Source: JBBQVO01 sp038211505 (lineage in GTDB: Bacteria > Chloroflexota > Dehalococcoidia > DSTF01 > JACRBR01). From it: DNA of 17,510 bases. Below the pieces are notes generated by a model. It was not told where the DNA came from, ran no database searches, and was given only the letters and a program-made list of their open reading frames with translations. Of the stretch, positions 1-7,454 are shown piece by piece. A program made the translations under genes and the position numbers. The stretch is taken from contig JBBQVO010000056.1 in assembly GCA_038211505.1 (NCBI GenBank), positions 1 to 17,510 of the forward strand. The letters run 5' to 3'. Positions within the stretch are counted from its first letter, which is position 1. The number at the start of each line of letters is the position of its first letter.

Positions 1-11
1 AGACTGCGGTC

Positions 12-1310
<1,299 letters not shown>

Positions 1311-1313
1311 CCC

Positions 1314-1442
1314 ATGTTTGGCTCACTGGACGTATTCATTCTTCCGTTGCTGACGGGCGTGGGCGTCTTCGCGCTCGTTGGCGTGATCTGGAACGTGTTC
1401 GAGGGGTTGATGGAAGAGGCGCACAAAGAGCGTCGGGATTAG
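1314..1442 (+). CDS. Small single-span membrane protein (42 aa)
   Basis: A complete ATG-to-TAG reading frame begins 3 bp after the miaB stop. The predicted product starts MFGSLDVFILPLL, has one hydrophobic stretch (about residues 7-28, rich in V, L, F, I and G) ending in a tryptophan, and finishes with a charged tail, EEAHKERRD. This is the normal pattern of a single-span membrane microprotein with a cytoplasmic tail. No Shine-Dalgarno site is visible, so translation could depend on coupling to miaB. I recognise no family. The tight spacing, the amphipathic organisation and the stop just before a non-coding repeat support a real gene, but at this length a chance ORF is possible. Confidence 0.5.
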   Translation: MFGSLDVFILPLLTGVGVFALVGVIWNVFEGLMEEAHKERRD

Positions 1443-1462
1443 TCGTTGGTCGTTGGTCGATA
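1442..1462 (+). repeat. Heptamer tract GTCGTTG
   Basis: GTCGTTG occurs twice in tandem followed by GTCGATA, directly at the stop codon of the 42-residue ORF and in the gap before the convergent SMI1/KNR4 gene. The reverse complement of 15300-15313 matches 1441-1454 at 13 of 14 bases. Confidence 0.7.
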
Positions 1463-1494
1463 GGGGCTGTCGATTACGCGAACACTCGACGTTT

Positions 1495-1932
1495 TCACGT
1501 GATGTCGCCTGCGAGACCGTACCGCTCCCAGAACTCATTGCGGATTGCCAACCGATACCACTGATCAAGGGTTGGATAGCGGTTCAGCACGGCGAAACCG
1601 ATTCGATCTAGCTCAACGATCTCACCGGTTCGCGTTTCGAATGCTGACGTTCTCACGCCTTCGTGGAAGGCGGTCAGAGTCGGCGCCAGACCACTGGAGT
1701 GCAGCCAGACGTTTCTTACATCGATGCCCTCGTCTCCTGGAAGTGGCTCCAAGATCGTTTCGCTCTCGAAGATCTCACCGCCCCCGGCTTCTTCCCAAAG
1801 GCTCACGAGTTCCGCTGGTACGACGCCGTCTTGAATCGCCACCCACGCGCGGACAACGGGCGGCGGGATGGGACCGGTGAGCGCGAACGCCAACGGATGC
1901 TCGCGGGAATCGGCTAAGAGTTGATCATTCAT
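1495..1932 (-). CDS. SMI1/KNR4 (SUKH superfamily) domain protein
   Basis: The 145-residue product has the pattern of bacterial SMI1/KNR4 proteins: an early P-x-E-L-x-x-L-W-E-E-x-G-G-G segment (residues 39-52), the E-I-F-E-S-E-T-I-L-x-P strand (53-63), a W-L-H-x-x-G-L motif (76-82), then strands around F-E-T-R-T-G-E-I-V-E-L-D and a final D-Q-W-Y helix. SUKH proteins are often immunity proteins to nuclease or deaminase toxins, but many are orphans of unknown role. No toxin or secretion gene is adjacent. I chose the ATG at 1932 because AAGGA lies 6 nt upstream; the frame stays open to 2082, but that extension has no family resemblance. It is convergent with the miaB unit and divergent from the Nudix gene. 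The function is inferred from the fold only. Confidence 0.65.
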   Translation of the reverse strand: MNDQLLADSREHPLAFALTGPIPPPVVRAWVAIQDGVVPAELVSLWEEAGGGEIFESETILEPLPGDEGIDVRNVWLHSSGLAPTLTAFHEGVRTSAFETRTGEIVELDRIGFAVLNRYPTLDQWYRLAIRNEFWERYGLAGDIT

Positions 1933-2131
1933 ATCGGGTCCTTGCGGGAAAACGACGGTGAACGTCGAGGCAGCTCGACGCCAATTCTCCAATTGTACGT
2001 TGACGGGACGGGCGACGGCCGCTGCGGGGCCGATCTGATTGCGCGATCCTGAGCAGGGTGGGGTGATGTCTCTCGTTCTCATCGCGGGGCGGGACAGGTT
2101 TGAAAACCCGTCCGTACACCGTTTCCATCTG

Positions 2132-2150
2132 TCGTTTCCTCTTCAAACGA
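2132..2150. promoter_or_regulatory. Candidate operator palindrome
   Basis: TCGTTT and AAACGA form a perfect 6-bp inverted repeat with a 7-nt spacer, in the control region of an NrtR-like gene. Many Nudix-type regulators control their own gene, which makes this the most plausible operator in the interval. It does not match a box I can recall with certainty. Confidence 0.2.
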
Positions 2151-2166
2151 TTTGCGCCACGCGACC

Positions 2167-2191
2167 GGGGCGCGGCGAGCAGCGCCCCTAC
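2167..2191 (-). repeat. REP-like hairpin with GTAG foot
   Basis: GGGGCGC and GCGCCCC form a perfect 7-bp stem around an 8-nt loop. The stem is followed by TAC, so the minus strand reads GTAG at the foot of the hairpin, as in RAYT-associated REP elements. The same arrangement recurs at 4839-4907 and 5015-5039. Confidence 0.5.
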
Positions 2192-2249
2192 ATCGACATA
2201 CGACGCATCGACGCATCGTTTTGGACGCCGTCTAGTCGCCGCGCTTGCG

Positions 2250-2255
2250 TATCAT
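2250..2255 (+). promoter_or_regulatory. -10 box of a probable leaderless promoter (Nudix gene)
   Basis: TATCAT ends 6 nt before the ATG at 2262, which places the expected transcription start at the start codon. No Shine-Dalgarno sequence precedes that ATG. No convincing -35 box is visible. Confidence 0.45.
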
Positions 2256-2261
2256 GTTCGT

Positions 2262-2960
2262 ATGGCTGAAAAGCGCGCATCTTCTTCGACGCTTGCGACA
2301 CCGTTGGTGGCGGTGGTGGTGGTGATCCTGACGGTCGTCGAGGATGATCTGCGGGTGCTGTTGATCAAGCGCAGCGGCGAGCCGTTTCGGGACTACTGGG
2401 CGCTGCCGGGCGGGCTGCTCGCCGAGGGCGAGACGCTGGACCGTGCGGCGGCGCGCAAGCTGCTCGACGAGACGGGCGTGCAGGATGTGTATCTCGAACA
2501 GCTGTACACGTTCGGCGAGCTCTCGCGCGATGACAAGATCGGCAAGGCGGCGAAACTCGTCGCGCAACGCGGCGTCGCGATCTCGTACTTCGCACTCGTG
2601 CAGCACCGCCAGGTGCGGCTGCGCGACAGCGTCGAGTGGCAGCCGCAGTGGCACAGCGTCTACAAACTGCCGGCGCTGGCGTTCGACAACAACGCCGTCG
2701 TCGACTACGCCGTGCGCCGACTGCGATCGAAGCTCGACTACACGAACGTCGCCTACAGCCTGCTGCCGCGGCAGTTCACGCTCAGTGATCTGCAACAGGT
2801 ATATGAGGCGATCCTCGACCGCGATCTCGACAAGCGAAACTTTCGGCGGCGGATGCTGTCGCTCGGCATCATCAAGGCGGCCGGCGGGACGCGGATGGAG
2901 GGGGCGCACCGTCCGGCGCAGCTGTTCACGTTCGTGAAGCGGGAGCCTGCCGCTGTGTAG
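2262..2960 (+). CDS. NrtR-like transcriptional regulator (Nudix domain plus winged helix)
   Basis: The 232-residue product joins a Nudix domain (about 13-150) to a C-terminal winged helix (about 161-225), containing the F-T-L-S-D-L-Q-Q-V-Y-E-A and K-R-N-F-R-R-R-M-L segments typical of NrtR-type regulators. Members of that family bind ADP-ribose or related NAD metabolites through the Nudix domain and repress NAD or sugar genes. The Nudix box at 51-73 is degenerate: the REUxEE core reads RKLLDE, so one glutamate is lysine and another aspartate, which suggests sensing rather than hydrolysis. I chose the ATG at 2262 because the Nudix domain follows it directly and a TATCAT box precedes it; the frame is open upstream to 2100 without family similarity. 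No NAD-salvage gene is next to it, so the target is unknown. The gene is convergent with the glycosyltransferase-like gene. Confidence 0.8.
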   Translation: MAEKRASSSTLATPLVAVVVVILTVVEDDLRVLLIKRSGEPFRDYWALPGGLLAEGETLDRAAARKLLDETGVQDVYLEQLYTFGELSRDDKIGKAAKLVAQRGVAISYFALVQHRQVRLRDSVEWQPQWHSVYKLPALAFDNNAVVDYAVRRLRSKLDYTNVAYSLLPRQFTLSDLQQVYEAILDRDLDKRNFRRRMLSLGIIKAAGGTRMEGAHRPAQLFTFVKREPAAV

Positions 2961-2974
2961 CGTCTTGTTCCACG

Positions 2975-3030
2975 AAGGCACACAAAAAGCACAAAGGGAC
3001 GATCCACAGAGGACACAGAGAAGCACAGAG
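2975..3030. repeat. CACA-rich short repeat tract
   Basis: CACAGAG occurs three times (3005-3011, 3014-3020, 3024-3030), 9-10 bp apart, preceded by CACAAAAAGCACAAAG (2981-2996). It lies between two convergent genes. This resembles the low-complexity intergenic tracts seen in many environmental bacterial genomes. I find no gene in 2961-3187. Confidence 0.6.
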
Positions 3031-3187
3031 GGGTGAGGGCATCGTCAAAAGGTTCTGCGTGCAGCGGCCGGCGAGCTCGACACGCGGATCCGTCTTTACG
3101 TCCGGGGTAGCGCAGTCGGCCAGCCGGGCTCCCTGCGGCGGGTCTGCGACGGCCACATCGGCGCCTCGACTACGCGTTGCGCCGCGT

Positions 3188-4723
3188 TCACTGCACGGCG
3201 TAGAGGCGGAACTCTTTGACGGAGGTTGATGCGATCTGGGTTGTGCCGCGGGCGGTGGTGATGGCGTCGAAGTAGAGGTCGTAGCCGGGGCCGCCGTTGC
3301 CGAGATCGTCGTGGCGCGCTTCGAAGCGGCTGTAGATGTAGTAGACGGGGCGGTTGGCGGCGCGCGCGGCCTCGACGTCGCGGAGGACGGCGGCGACGGT
3401 ATCGGGCGTGTTGCCGTGCGGCAGTGAGACGTCGATGAGGTCGAGATATTGGATGCGCGCATTGCTGTCACGCACACCGCGATCGACGGCGCCGACGACG
3501 AGGCTGTTGTCGGGGAGCGACGCGATGATCGGCCGCAGCGTGCGGAAGGCGCCCTCGTCGGACTGGCCCGCGGCGTGCGGCCAGGTGTAGATGATCAGGC
3601 TGTCGCCGACGCCAAAGAGCGCGGCCGTGAGGAGCATCAGCGCGACGACGGCCCGCTGTCGCATGTTGAGGCGCGTGTGAAGCGACGGCGCGTGTTCGAA
3701 GACGGCGGATGGCGCGTGTGCGGCGAGCAGCAGCGCGAAGAAGAACGGCGGCAGCATGTAGCGGCCGTTCGCGAAGTGCAGTGGCGCGTGCACGACGGGC
3801 CAGATCGTCAGGAAGTAGATCGCGACGAACAGCAGCGTCCGGTTGTGGCGCCACAGATGCATGGCGCCGATCGCTGCTAGCGGCAGCACGACGACGCACA
3901 TCACGCCGCCGCCGAACTCTGATGTGACATTGAAGACGAAGTTGCTCGCAAAGACGCTGAGGATGATCGGCGCACCGCCCGACGCCTGTCCGAGCCAGCC
4001 GCCGATGTAGGCGTACAGCGCCGAAAGCGCGAGCATAACGATCGCAGTGACGACGAGCTGCGGCCGCAAGCACGATCGCGCTGCTGCGCGAATCGAGCGG
4101 CCGCCGGCGTCGCTCCAGTAGATCAGCAGCGCCGGCAGGAGCGCGACGTTCGTCGCGCGGACGTTGATCGCGATCGAGAGCATGATTCCGTACGCGACGA
4201 ACGCCGCGATGCCACGGCCCTTGAGCGACGGCACGAGCATGACGGTGGCGACGATCCAGGTCGTGCCGATGATGTCGAAGAGGCCGTCGCGGGAGAAGTA
4301 GAGGAACGGAGGCGCCATCGCCAGGGCGATGGCGAGCAGCACAGCGGCGCGCGCGTCGCCCGTCGCGATCTTCGAGCGGGTGTAGGCGATCGCGATCAGC
4401 GCCAGCGACGCGGTAATGATGACGATCTGCATCGTCAAGAGGTTGGCGCCGCCGACGAGCACGGCGGGCGCGAGCGTCAGCGCGACGCCGGGCGGGTAGA
4501 GGCGGGAGAGCGGGATGTCACCGTTCGTAAGACGATTGGCGGCGGCTAGCTGTTCGTACGTGTCGGGCGTCCACCCTTGCAACTCGAGGCGCATCAACCG
4601 TAGCAGCAGGGCGAAGAGCAGCAGCGTGCCGACGATACGGGCGTCGCGCGAGACGGCGATGGCACGGACGCGCTCGATCGTTCGGGCGGGACGCGAGCGC
4701 GCGAGTGGAGCTGCACCGATCAT
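3188..4723 (-). CDS. Polytopic membrane protein, glycosyltransferase family 39/GT-C-like
   Basis: The 511-residue product is strongly hydrophobic, with many predicted spans starting at about residue 31 (TLLLFALLLRLMRLEL), and a C-terminal soluble part from about residue 390 ending in E-F-R-L-Y-A-V-Q. The first loop (about 48-75) has W-T-P-D-T-Y-E-Q-L-A-A-A-N-R-L and D-I-P-L-S-R-L-Y-P-P-G, matching the first periplasmic loop of GT-C enzymes such as GT39/ArnT-like proteins, where an acidic residue acts in catalysis. Those enzymes move sugars from polyprenyl-phosphate carriers to proteins or lipids. The substrate cannot be read from the sequence. The start at 4723 lacks a Shine-Dalgarno site. 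The gene stands alone, convergent with the Nudix gene; a GT2 gene lies far downstream. A general membrane protein without transferase activity remains possible. Confidence 0.55.
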   Translation of the reverse strand: MIGAAPLARSRPARTIERVRAIAVSRDARIVGTLLLFALLLRLMRLELQGWTPDTYEQLAAANRLTNGDIPLSRLYPPGVALTLAPAVLVGGANLLTMQIVIITASLALIAIAYTRSKIATGDARAAVLLAIALAMAPPFLYFSRDGLFDIIGTTWIVATVMLVPSLKGRGIAAFVAYGIMLSIAINVRATNVALLPALLIYWSDAGGRSIRAAARSCLRPQLVVTAIVMLALSALYAYIGGWLGQASGGAPIILSVFASNFVFNVTSEFGGGVMCVVVLPLAAIGAMHLWRHNRTLLFVAIYFLTIWPVVHAPLHFANGRYMLPPFFFALLLAAHAPSAVFEHAPSLHTRLNMRQRAVVALMLLTAALFGVGDSLIIYTWPHAAGQSDEGAFRTLRPIIASLPDNSLVVGAVDRGVRDSNARIQYLDLIDVSLPHGNTPDTVAAVLRDVEAARAANRPVYYIYSRFEARHDDLGNGGPGYDLYFDAITTARGTTQIASTSVKEFRLYAVQ

Positions 4724-4835
4724 CTGCGTGTCCGTCGTTGTGGCATGGGTATGTATCGACGCGCCGCAGGTGGCGAACGAGGAGGCGACTGCGGATTAGG
4801 AGTGGAGTAGGGGTGGGCGGGCGGTCACGAGCCGC

Positions 4836-4925
4836 ACCAACAACCGGGGACGGCTGTTCTACCTTTGGCCTCTCTCGACGCGCCAACAGCCGGGACGGCC
4901 GTTCTACATTGGGCCTCAGTCGGCG
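4836..4925 (-). repeat. Tandem pair of REP-like hairpin repeats
   Basis: Two direct copies start 46 bp apart. Copy 1 has AACAACCG-GGGA-CGGCTGTT (4839-4858) then CTAC (4859-4862). Copy 2 has AACAGCCG-GGA-CGGCCGTT (4885-4903) then CTAC (4904-4907). Similarity continues beyond the hairpin into a TTGGCCTC/TGGGCCTC segment. Each hairpin has one mismatch. On the minus strand both read GTAG followed by the hairpin. Confidence 0.6.
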
Positions 4926-5014
4926 TGGCTGGTTGACGGCGGGATTTCGGACGGTGCTGAAGAGTCGGCGGCGGCGGGACCGGGTGCGTTGACCAGCCGA
5001 TGCGAAGCTACCCC

Positions 5015-5039
5015 GCGCGGGCTGAAACGCCCGCGCTAC
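5015..5039 (-). repeat. REP-like hairpin with GTAG foot
   Basis: GCGCGGGC and GCCCGCGC form a perfect 8-bp stem around TGAAAC. The right arm runs into TAC, so the minus strand reads GTAG at the stem base. The orientation is the same as the other copies in this window. Confidence 0.6.
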
Positions 5040-5161
5040 AGGTGATATGGCTCTTTCAGCGCCATGTTAGGTTCCGTAGGGCATTGGGTGTACGATGGGC
5101 GCACTCTTGGGGGGAGAGATCGGGGTGGAGGCGCTTTCGGGCGCTCGTAGTGAGGACGCAC

Positions 5162-7300
5162 ATGAGATCTCTTCCTGGTATCGCCGCATTGGTCGCGCTG
5201 GTGTTGCTGTCGGGGTTCGCACACGGGCTGCACGGCACGGCGAGCGCCAGCGGCGGCAGCACGCTCGCACGGCCGGAGGATCCGGTCGTGCTGACGGGCG
5301 CCGACGTGCCGGCGTTCGCGGGCATTGCGCCGCACGATCTCGTGGCGTTCGAGTACACGGGCGGCTGGGTGCAGATCCCGGTGCAGGTCGATGAGCGCGC
5401 GGTCGTCGATTTCCGGACGATCTACAACAACGGCATCGTCCCCGCGGGCAACACGACGCTCGCGTACACCGACACCGGCACCTTTACGGGCGCTGACCCC
5501 GACCCGACGCTCGATAGCAACGACGAGATCGCCTTTATGTCGAAGGACGCAGGCGGCCAGCCACCGTCGTTCTCGGAGCCGGCGAATGTGATCGCCGGAT
5601 CGGGGATCGAGCTGACGATCACGGATCCGATCACGCCGGCGCAGAAGGGGTGGGTGTACCTCTTCCACTCGAACGGATCGCTCGACCCCGGCGCAGGTCA
5701 GTCGTACGTTTCGTACACGTTCAGCCTCAACTCCGGCGCCTACAAGCCGACCTATACGCTCGGCGATACGCACCCGGCGCTGGCGGGGAACCCGGAGAAC
5801 TCGACGATCACGTCACCGAATTACACGTACCACTTCGGCGACCGCTGGCAGGAAGACCAGCTGAAGATCAGCATCGGCGGCGCGACGAACGTCGATATTC
5901 TCGATCGGCACAAGTCGCTGTTTGCGCCGGGGCAATGCGGCCGAAGCGAGGACACGTTCGACGGCTACATCGACACGTCGCCGATCGAGGGCGCGTTCGT
6001 GGCGAACAAGAGCGGGCCGGTGCGGGCGATTCGATCGTACGTCGGCGCCAATAGCGGGCCGCGCACGCAGCGCGATCAGATCTTCTACGCGCAACGACAG
6101 GACAGCCACACGATGCTGAGGGTCCACACGATCCCGAGCATCATGGATTTCGTCGACTACAGCGCGGCAGCGATCGGGATGACCTACTCCAACGATCTCA
6201 ACACGAGCGGCGTGACGATCGACGGCGTGCCGGACTCGCCCGCGGCGGGGCCGATTGTCTGGCAGATGGTGTCGGGCGCCCAGGGGTCGATGATCCAGGC
6301 CGGCACGGTGTCGACGAACATCCCCGGCTTCAACTACACGTCGTACTATCTCGATAAGGCAGCGCCCGCCGGTGGCGCGGAGACGCAGTGCACGGGCGAC
6401 GGATCGGCGTACGGATCGAGCGGCGTCTACGTCAATCCGTCGGGATCGCCGTTTCTGCCGTGCACGGATCCGGGAACCGGGTGCACGAGTTTCATTAACT
6501 CCAACAACACACAGTACTACGAGGCGCCCGGGCAATCCGCCGCCGCGGCGGCCGCGCTCTACTCGCACGTGATCAATCCGCCGACGGTATCGGCGCAGCC
6601 CTTTGCGGATGCGACTGGCGATAGCGACGGCGACGGCGTGTTGAACGGCGTCGACAACTGCCCGTCGGTGGCGAACGCGGGACAGCAGAACAACGATCGG
6701 AACTTCATCAACCTGCACCCGATGAAGAGCATCGATGACCTGACGGCGCCGAACTCCGACGGACTCGGCGACGCGTGCGATCCCGACGACGACAACGACG
6801 GCCTACCCGACACGACGGAGACATCGATCGGGTCAGGGCACGCCAACCACGCCGCCTGCCCGTCGGCGTCGGCGGATACGGACCCACTGAAACTCGACAC
6901 CGACGGCGATCGCGTGACGGATGGCGCGGAATGTGCGATGGGCACCGATCCGGCGAGCGCGGCATCGGTACCGACACAGTCGCAGTGCGCGGCGCATCTC
7001 GGTGTGACGATCGCGGTGGATTCGGACGGCGATGGCGTTCGGGACGGCATCGAGTTCTGCTACTACGGCACAAATCCGAACTCGGTGAACACCGATGGCG
7101 ACGGCTGTGGTGACGCGCGCGAGATCTCGTCGATCGACGGCAATATGACGGTGAACTCGACGGATTTGCAACAGGTAGCGACGGCGTTCGGGCCGTCGAC
7201 GTCGCCGCAATACATCGTGGACTTCGACGCCGACAAGAACGGGACCATCAACTCGTCGGATTTGCAGTTCGTGGCGTCGCACTTCGGGCCATGCCCGTAG
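5162..7300 (+). CDS. Secreted protein of unknown function with TSP3 and dockerin-like C-terminus
   Basis: The 712-residue product starts with a clear signal peptide: a charged start, a hydrophobic core about residues 4-20, and a likely signal-peptidase I site after A-S-A at 27-29. The frame is open upstream to 5000, but the ATG at 5162 is preferred because the signal peptide begins there and TGAGGA lies 5 nt upstream. Residues of about 30-480 form a large, mainly beta-rich extracellular region I cannot assign; it contains a W-V-Q-I-P-V-Q-V-D-E-R motif and an R-V-H-T-I-P-S-I-M-D-F motif. From residue 485 comes a calcium-binding tail: thrombospondin type 3-like acidic repeats (D-G-D-G-V, D-N-C-P-S-V, G-D-A-C-D), then two dockerin-like EF-hand loops at about 657-668 and 689-700. 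The last 215 residues are nearly identical to those of the next gene. Surface or cell-wall attachment is inferred. Confidence 0.75.
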   Translation: MRSLPGIAALVALVLLSGFAHGLHGTASASGGSTLARPEDPVVLTGADVPAFAGIAPHDLVAFEYTGGWVQIPVQVDERAVVDFRTIYNNGIVPAGNTTLAYTDTGTFTGADPDPTLDSNDEIAFMSKDAGGQPPSFSEPANVIAGSGIELTITDPITPAQKGWVYLFHSNGSLDPGAGQSYVSYTFSLNSGAYKPTYTLGDTHPALAGNPENSTITSPNYTYHFGDRWQEDQLKISIGGATNVDILDRHKSLFAPGQCGRSEDTFDGYIDTSPIEGAFVANKSGPVRAIRSYVGANSGPRTQRDQIFYAQRQDSHTMLRVHTIPSIMDFVDYSAAAIGMTYSNDLNTSGVTIDGVPDSPAAGPIVWQMVSGAQGSMIQAGTVSTNIPGFNYTSYYLDKAAPAGGAETQCTGDGSAYGSSGVYVNPSGSPFLPCTDPGTGCTSFINSNNTQYYEAPGQSAAAAAALYSHVINPPTVSAQPFADATGDSDGDGVLNGVDNCPSVANAGQQNNDRNFINLHPMKSIDDLTAPNSDGLGDACDPDDDNDGLPDTTETSIGSGHANHAACPSASADTDPLKLDTDGDRVTDGAECAMGTDPASAASVPTQSQCAAHLGVTIAVDSDGDGVRDGIEFCYYGTNPNSVNTDGDGCGDAREISSIDGNMTVNSTDLQQVATAFGPSTSPQYIVDFDADKNGTINSSDLQFVASHFGPCP
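6653..7300 (+). repeat. Duplicated C-terminal module, copy 1
   Basis: This 648-nt segment (645 coding bases and the stop) aligns without any gap to 8382-9029, offset 1729 bp. The encoded 215 residues differ at 16 positions by my count. It begins at D-N-C-P-S-V and ends at the stop. The sequences upstream of the two copies soon become unrelated. Confidence 0.9.
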
Positions 7301-7309
7301 TGTTAACAA

Positions 7310-7336
7310 CACTTCGGCGCATGCCCGTGAGGTTAG
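7310..7336 (+). repeat. Orphan 3'-end of a third module copy
   Basis: Ten bases after the stop of the 5162 gene, 7310-7330 reads in phase as H-F-G-A-C-P-stop (TGA), matching the ends of both neighbours (HFGPCP-stop and RFGACP-stop). The bases after the stop (AGGTTAGACG) also resemble those after the second gene (AGGTCGACGG). There is no homology upstream of it. It is either the scar of a lost paralogue or a 30-bp tandem duplication. Confidence 0.55.
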
Positions 7337-7355
7337 ACGTGGCGCGGCCCGATGA

Positions 7356-7377
7356 CGGTTGGCGTTCGCGCCAACCG
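7356..7377. terminator. Strong hairpin with TTCG loop between the two secreted-protein genes
   Basis: CGGTTGGCG and CGCCAACCG form a perfect 9-bp stem around TTCG. It lies 55 bp downstream of the 5162 gene. No run of T follows, so it is not a standard intrinsic terminator; it may stabilise the RNA end, act as an attenuator, or be a repeat-element remnant. Confidence 0.35.
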
Positions 7378-7454
7378 GGGCGGCGTTGTGTGCGAGAGCG
7401 CGGACATTGAGCGGATCGCCCCGTGCACCAGTCAGCGGCGCGGCCGATGATCAT

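Larger units (their letters stand above)
1933..2261. other. Divergent intergenic region (329 bp)
   Basis: This lies between the divergent SMI1/KNR4 and Nudix-regulator genes and I see no coding sequence in it. It holds a GTAG-footed hairpin (2167-2191), an interrupted palindrome TCGTTT-N7-AAACGA (2132-2150) that could be an operator, a duplicated 8-mer GACGCATC (2202-2217), and a TATCAT box just before the Nudix start. Open frames crossing it lack any recognisable domain. Confidence 0.6.
4724..5161. other. Repeat-rich gene-free region (438 bp)
   Basis: No credible gene lies between the divergent membrane-protein gene and the secreted-protein gene. Open frames here have no domain and cover the repeats. 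The region holds a possible imperfect hairpin after GTAG (4807-4838), a tandem pair of GTAG-footed hairpin repeats (4836-4925), one more strong hairpin (5015-5039), and a TACGAT sequence at 5091-5096 that could be a -10 box for the 5162 gene, giving a leader of about 60 nt. Confidence 0.6.

Noticed and set aside
1469..1495. Possible terminator GTCGA-N12-TCGAC followed by GTTTT
   Set aside because: The stem is only 5 bp with a 12-nt loop and four T; too weak to call.
3101..3180. tRNA-like start (GGGGTAGCGCAGTCGG) in the gap before the membrane-protein gene
   Set aside because: No anticodon arm, no TTCGA-type T loop and no paired acceptor ends follow; the stretch is GC-rich intergenic sequence.
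2926..3477. Minus-strand open frame across the CACA-rich tract
   Set aside because: The peptide is low-complexity (Ser, Pro, Thr), runs through intergenic repeats and overlaps the end of the membrane-protein gene on the same strand in another frame.
5000..5161. Upstream extension of the secreted-protein gene
   Set aside because: It would start inside a REP-like hairpin region and bury the signal peptide 54 residues from the N-terminus; the ATG at 5162 has a ribosome site.
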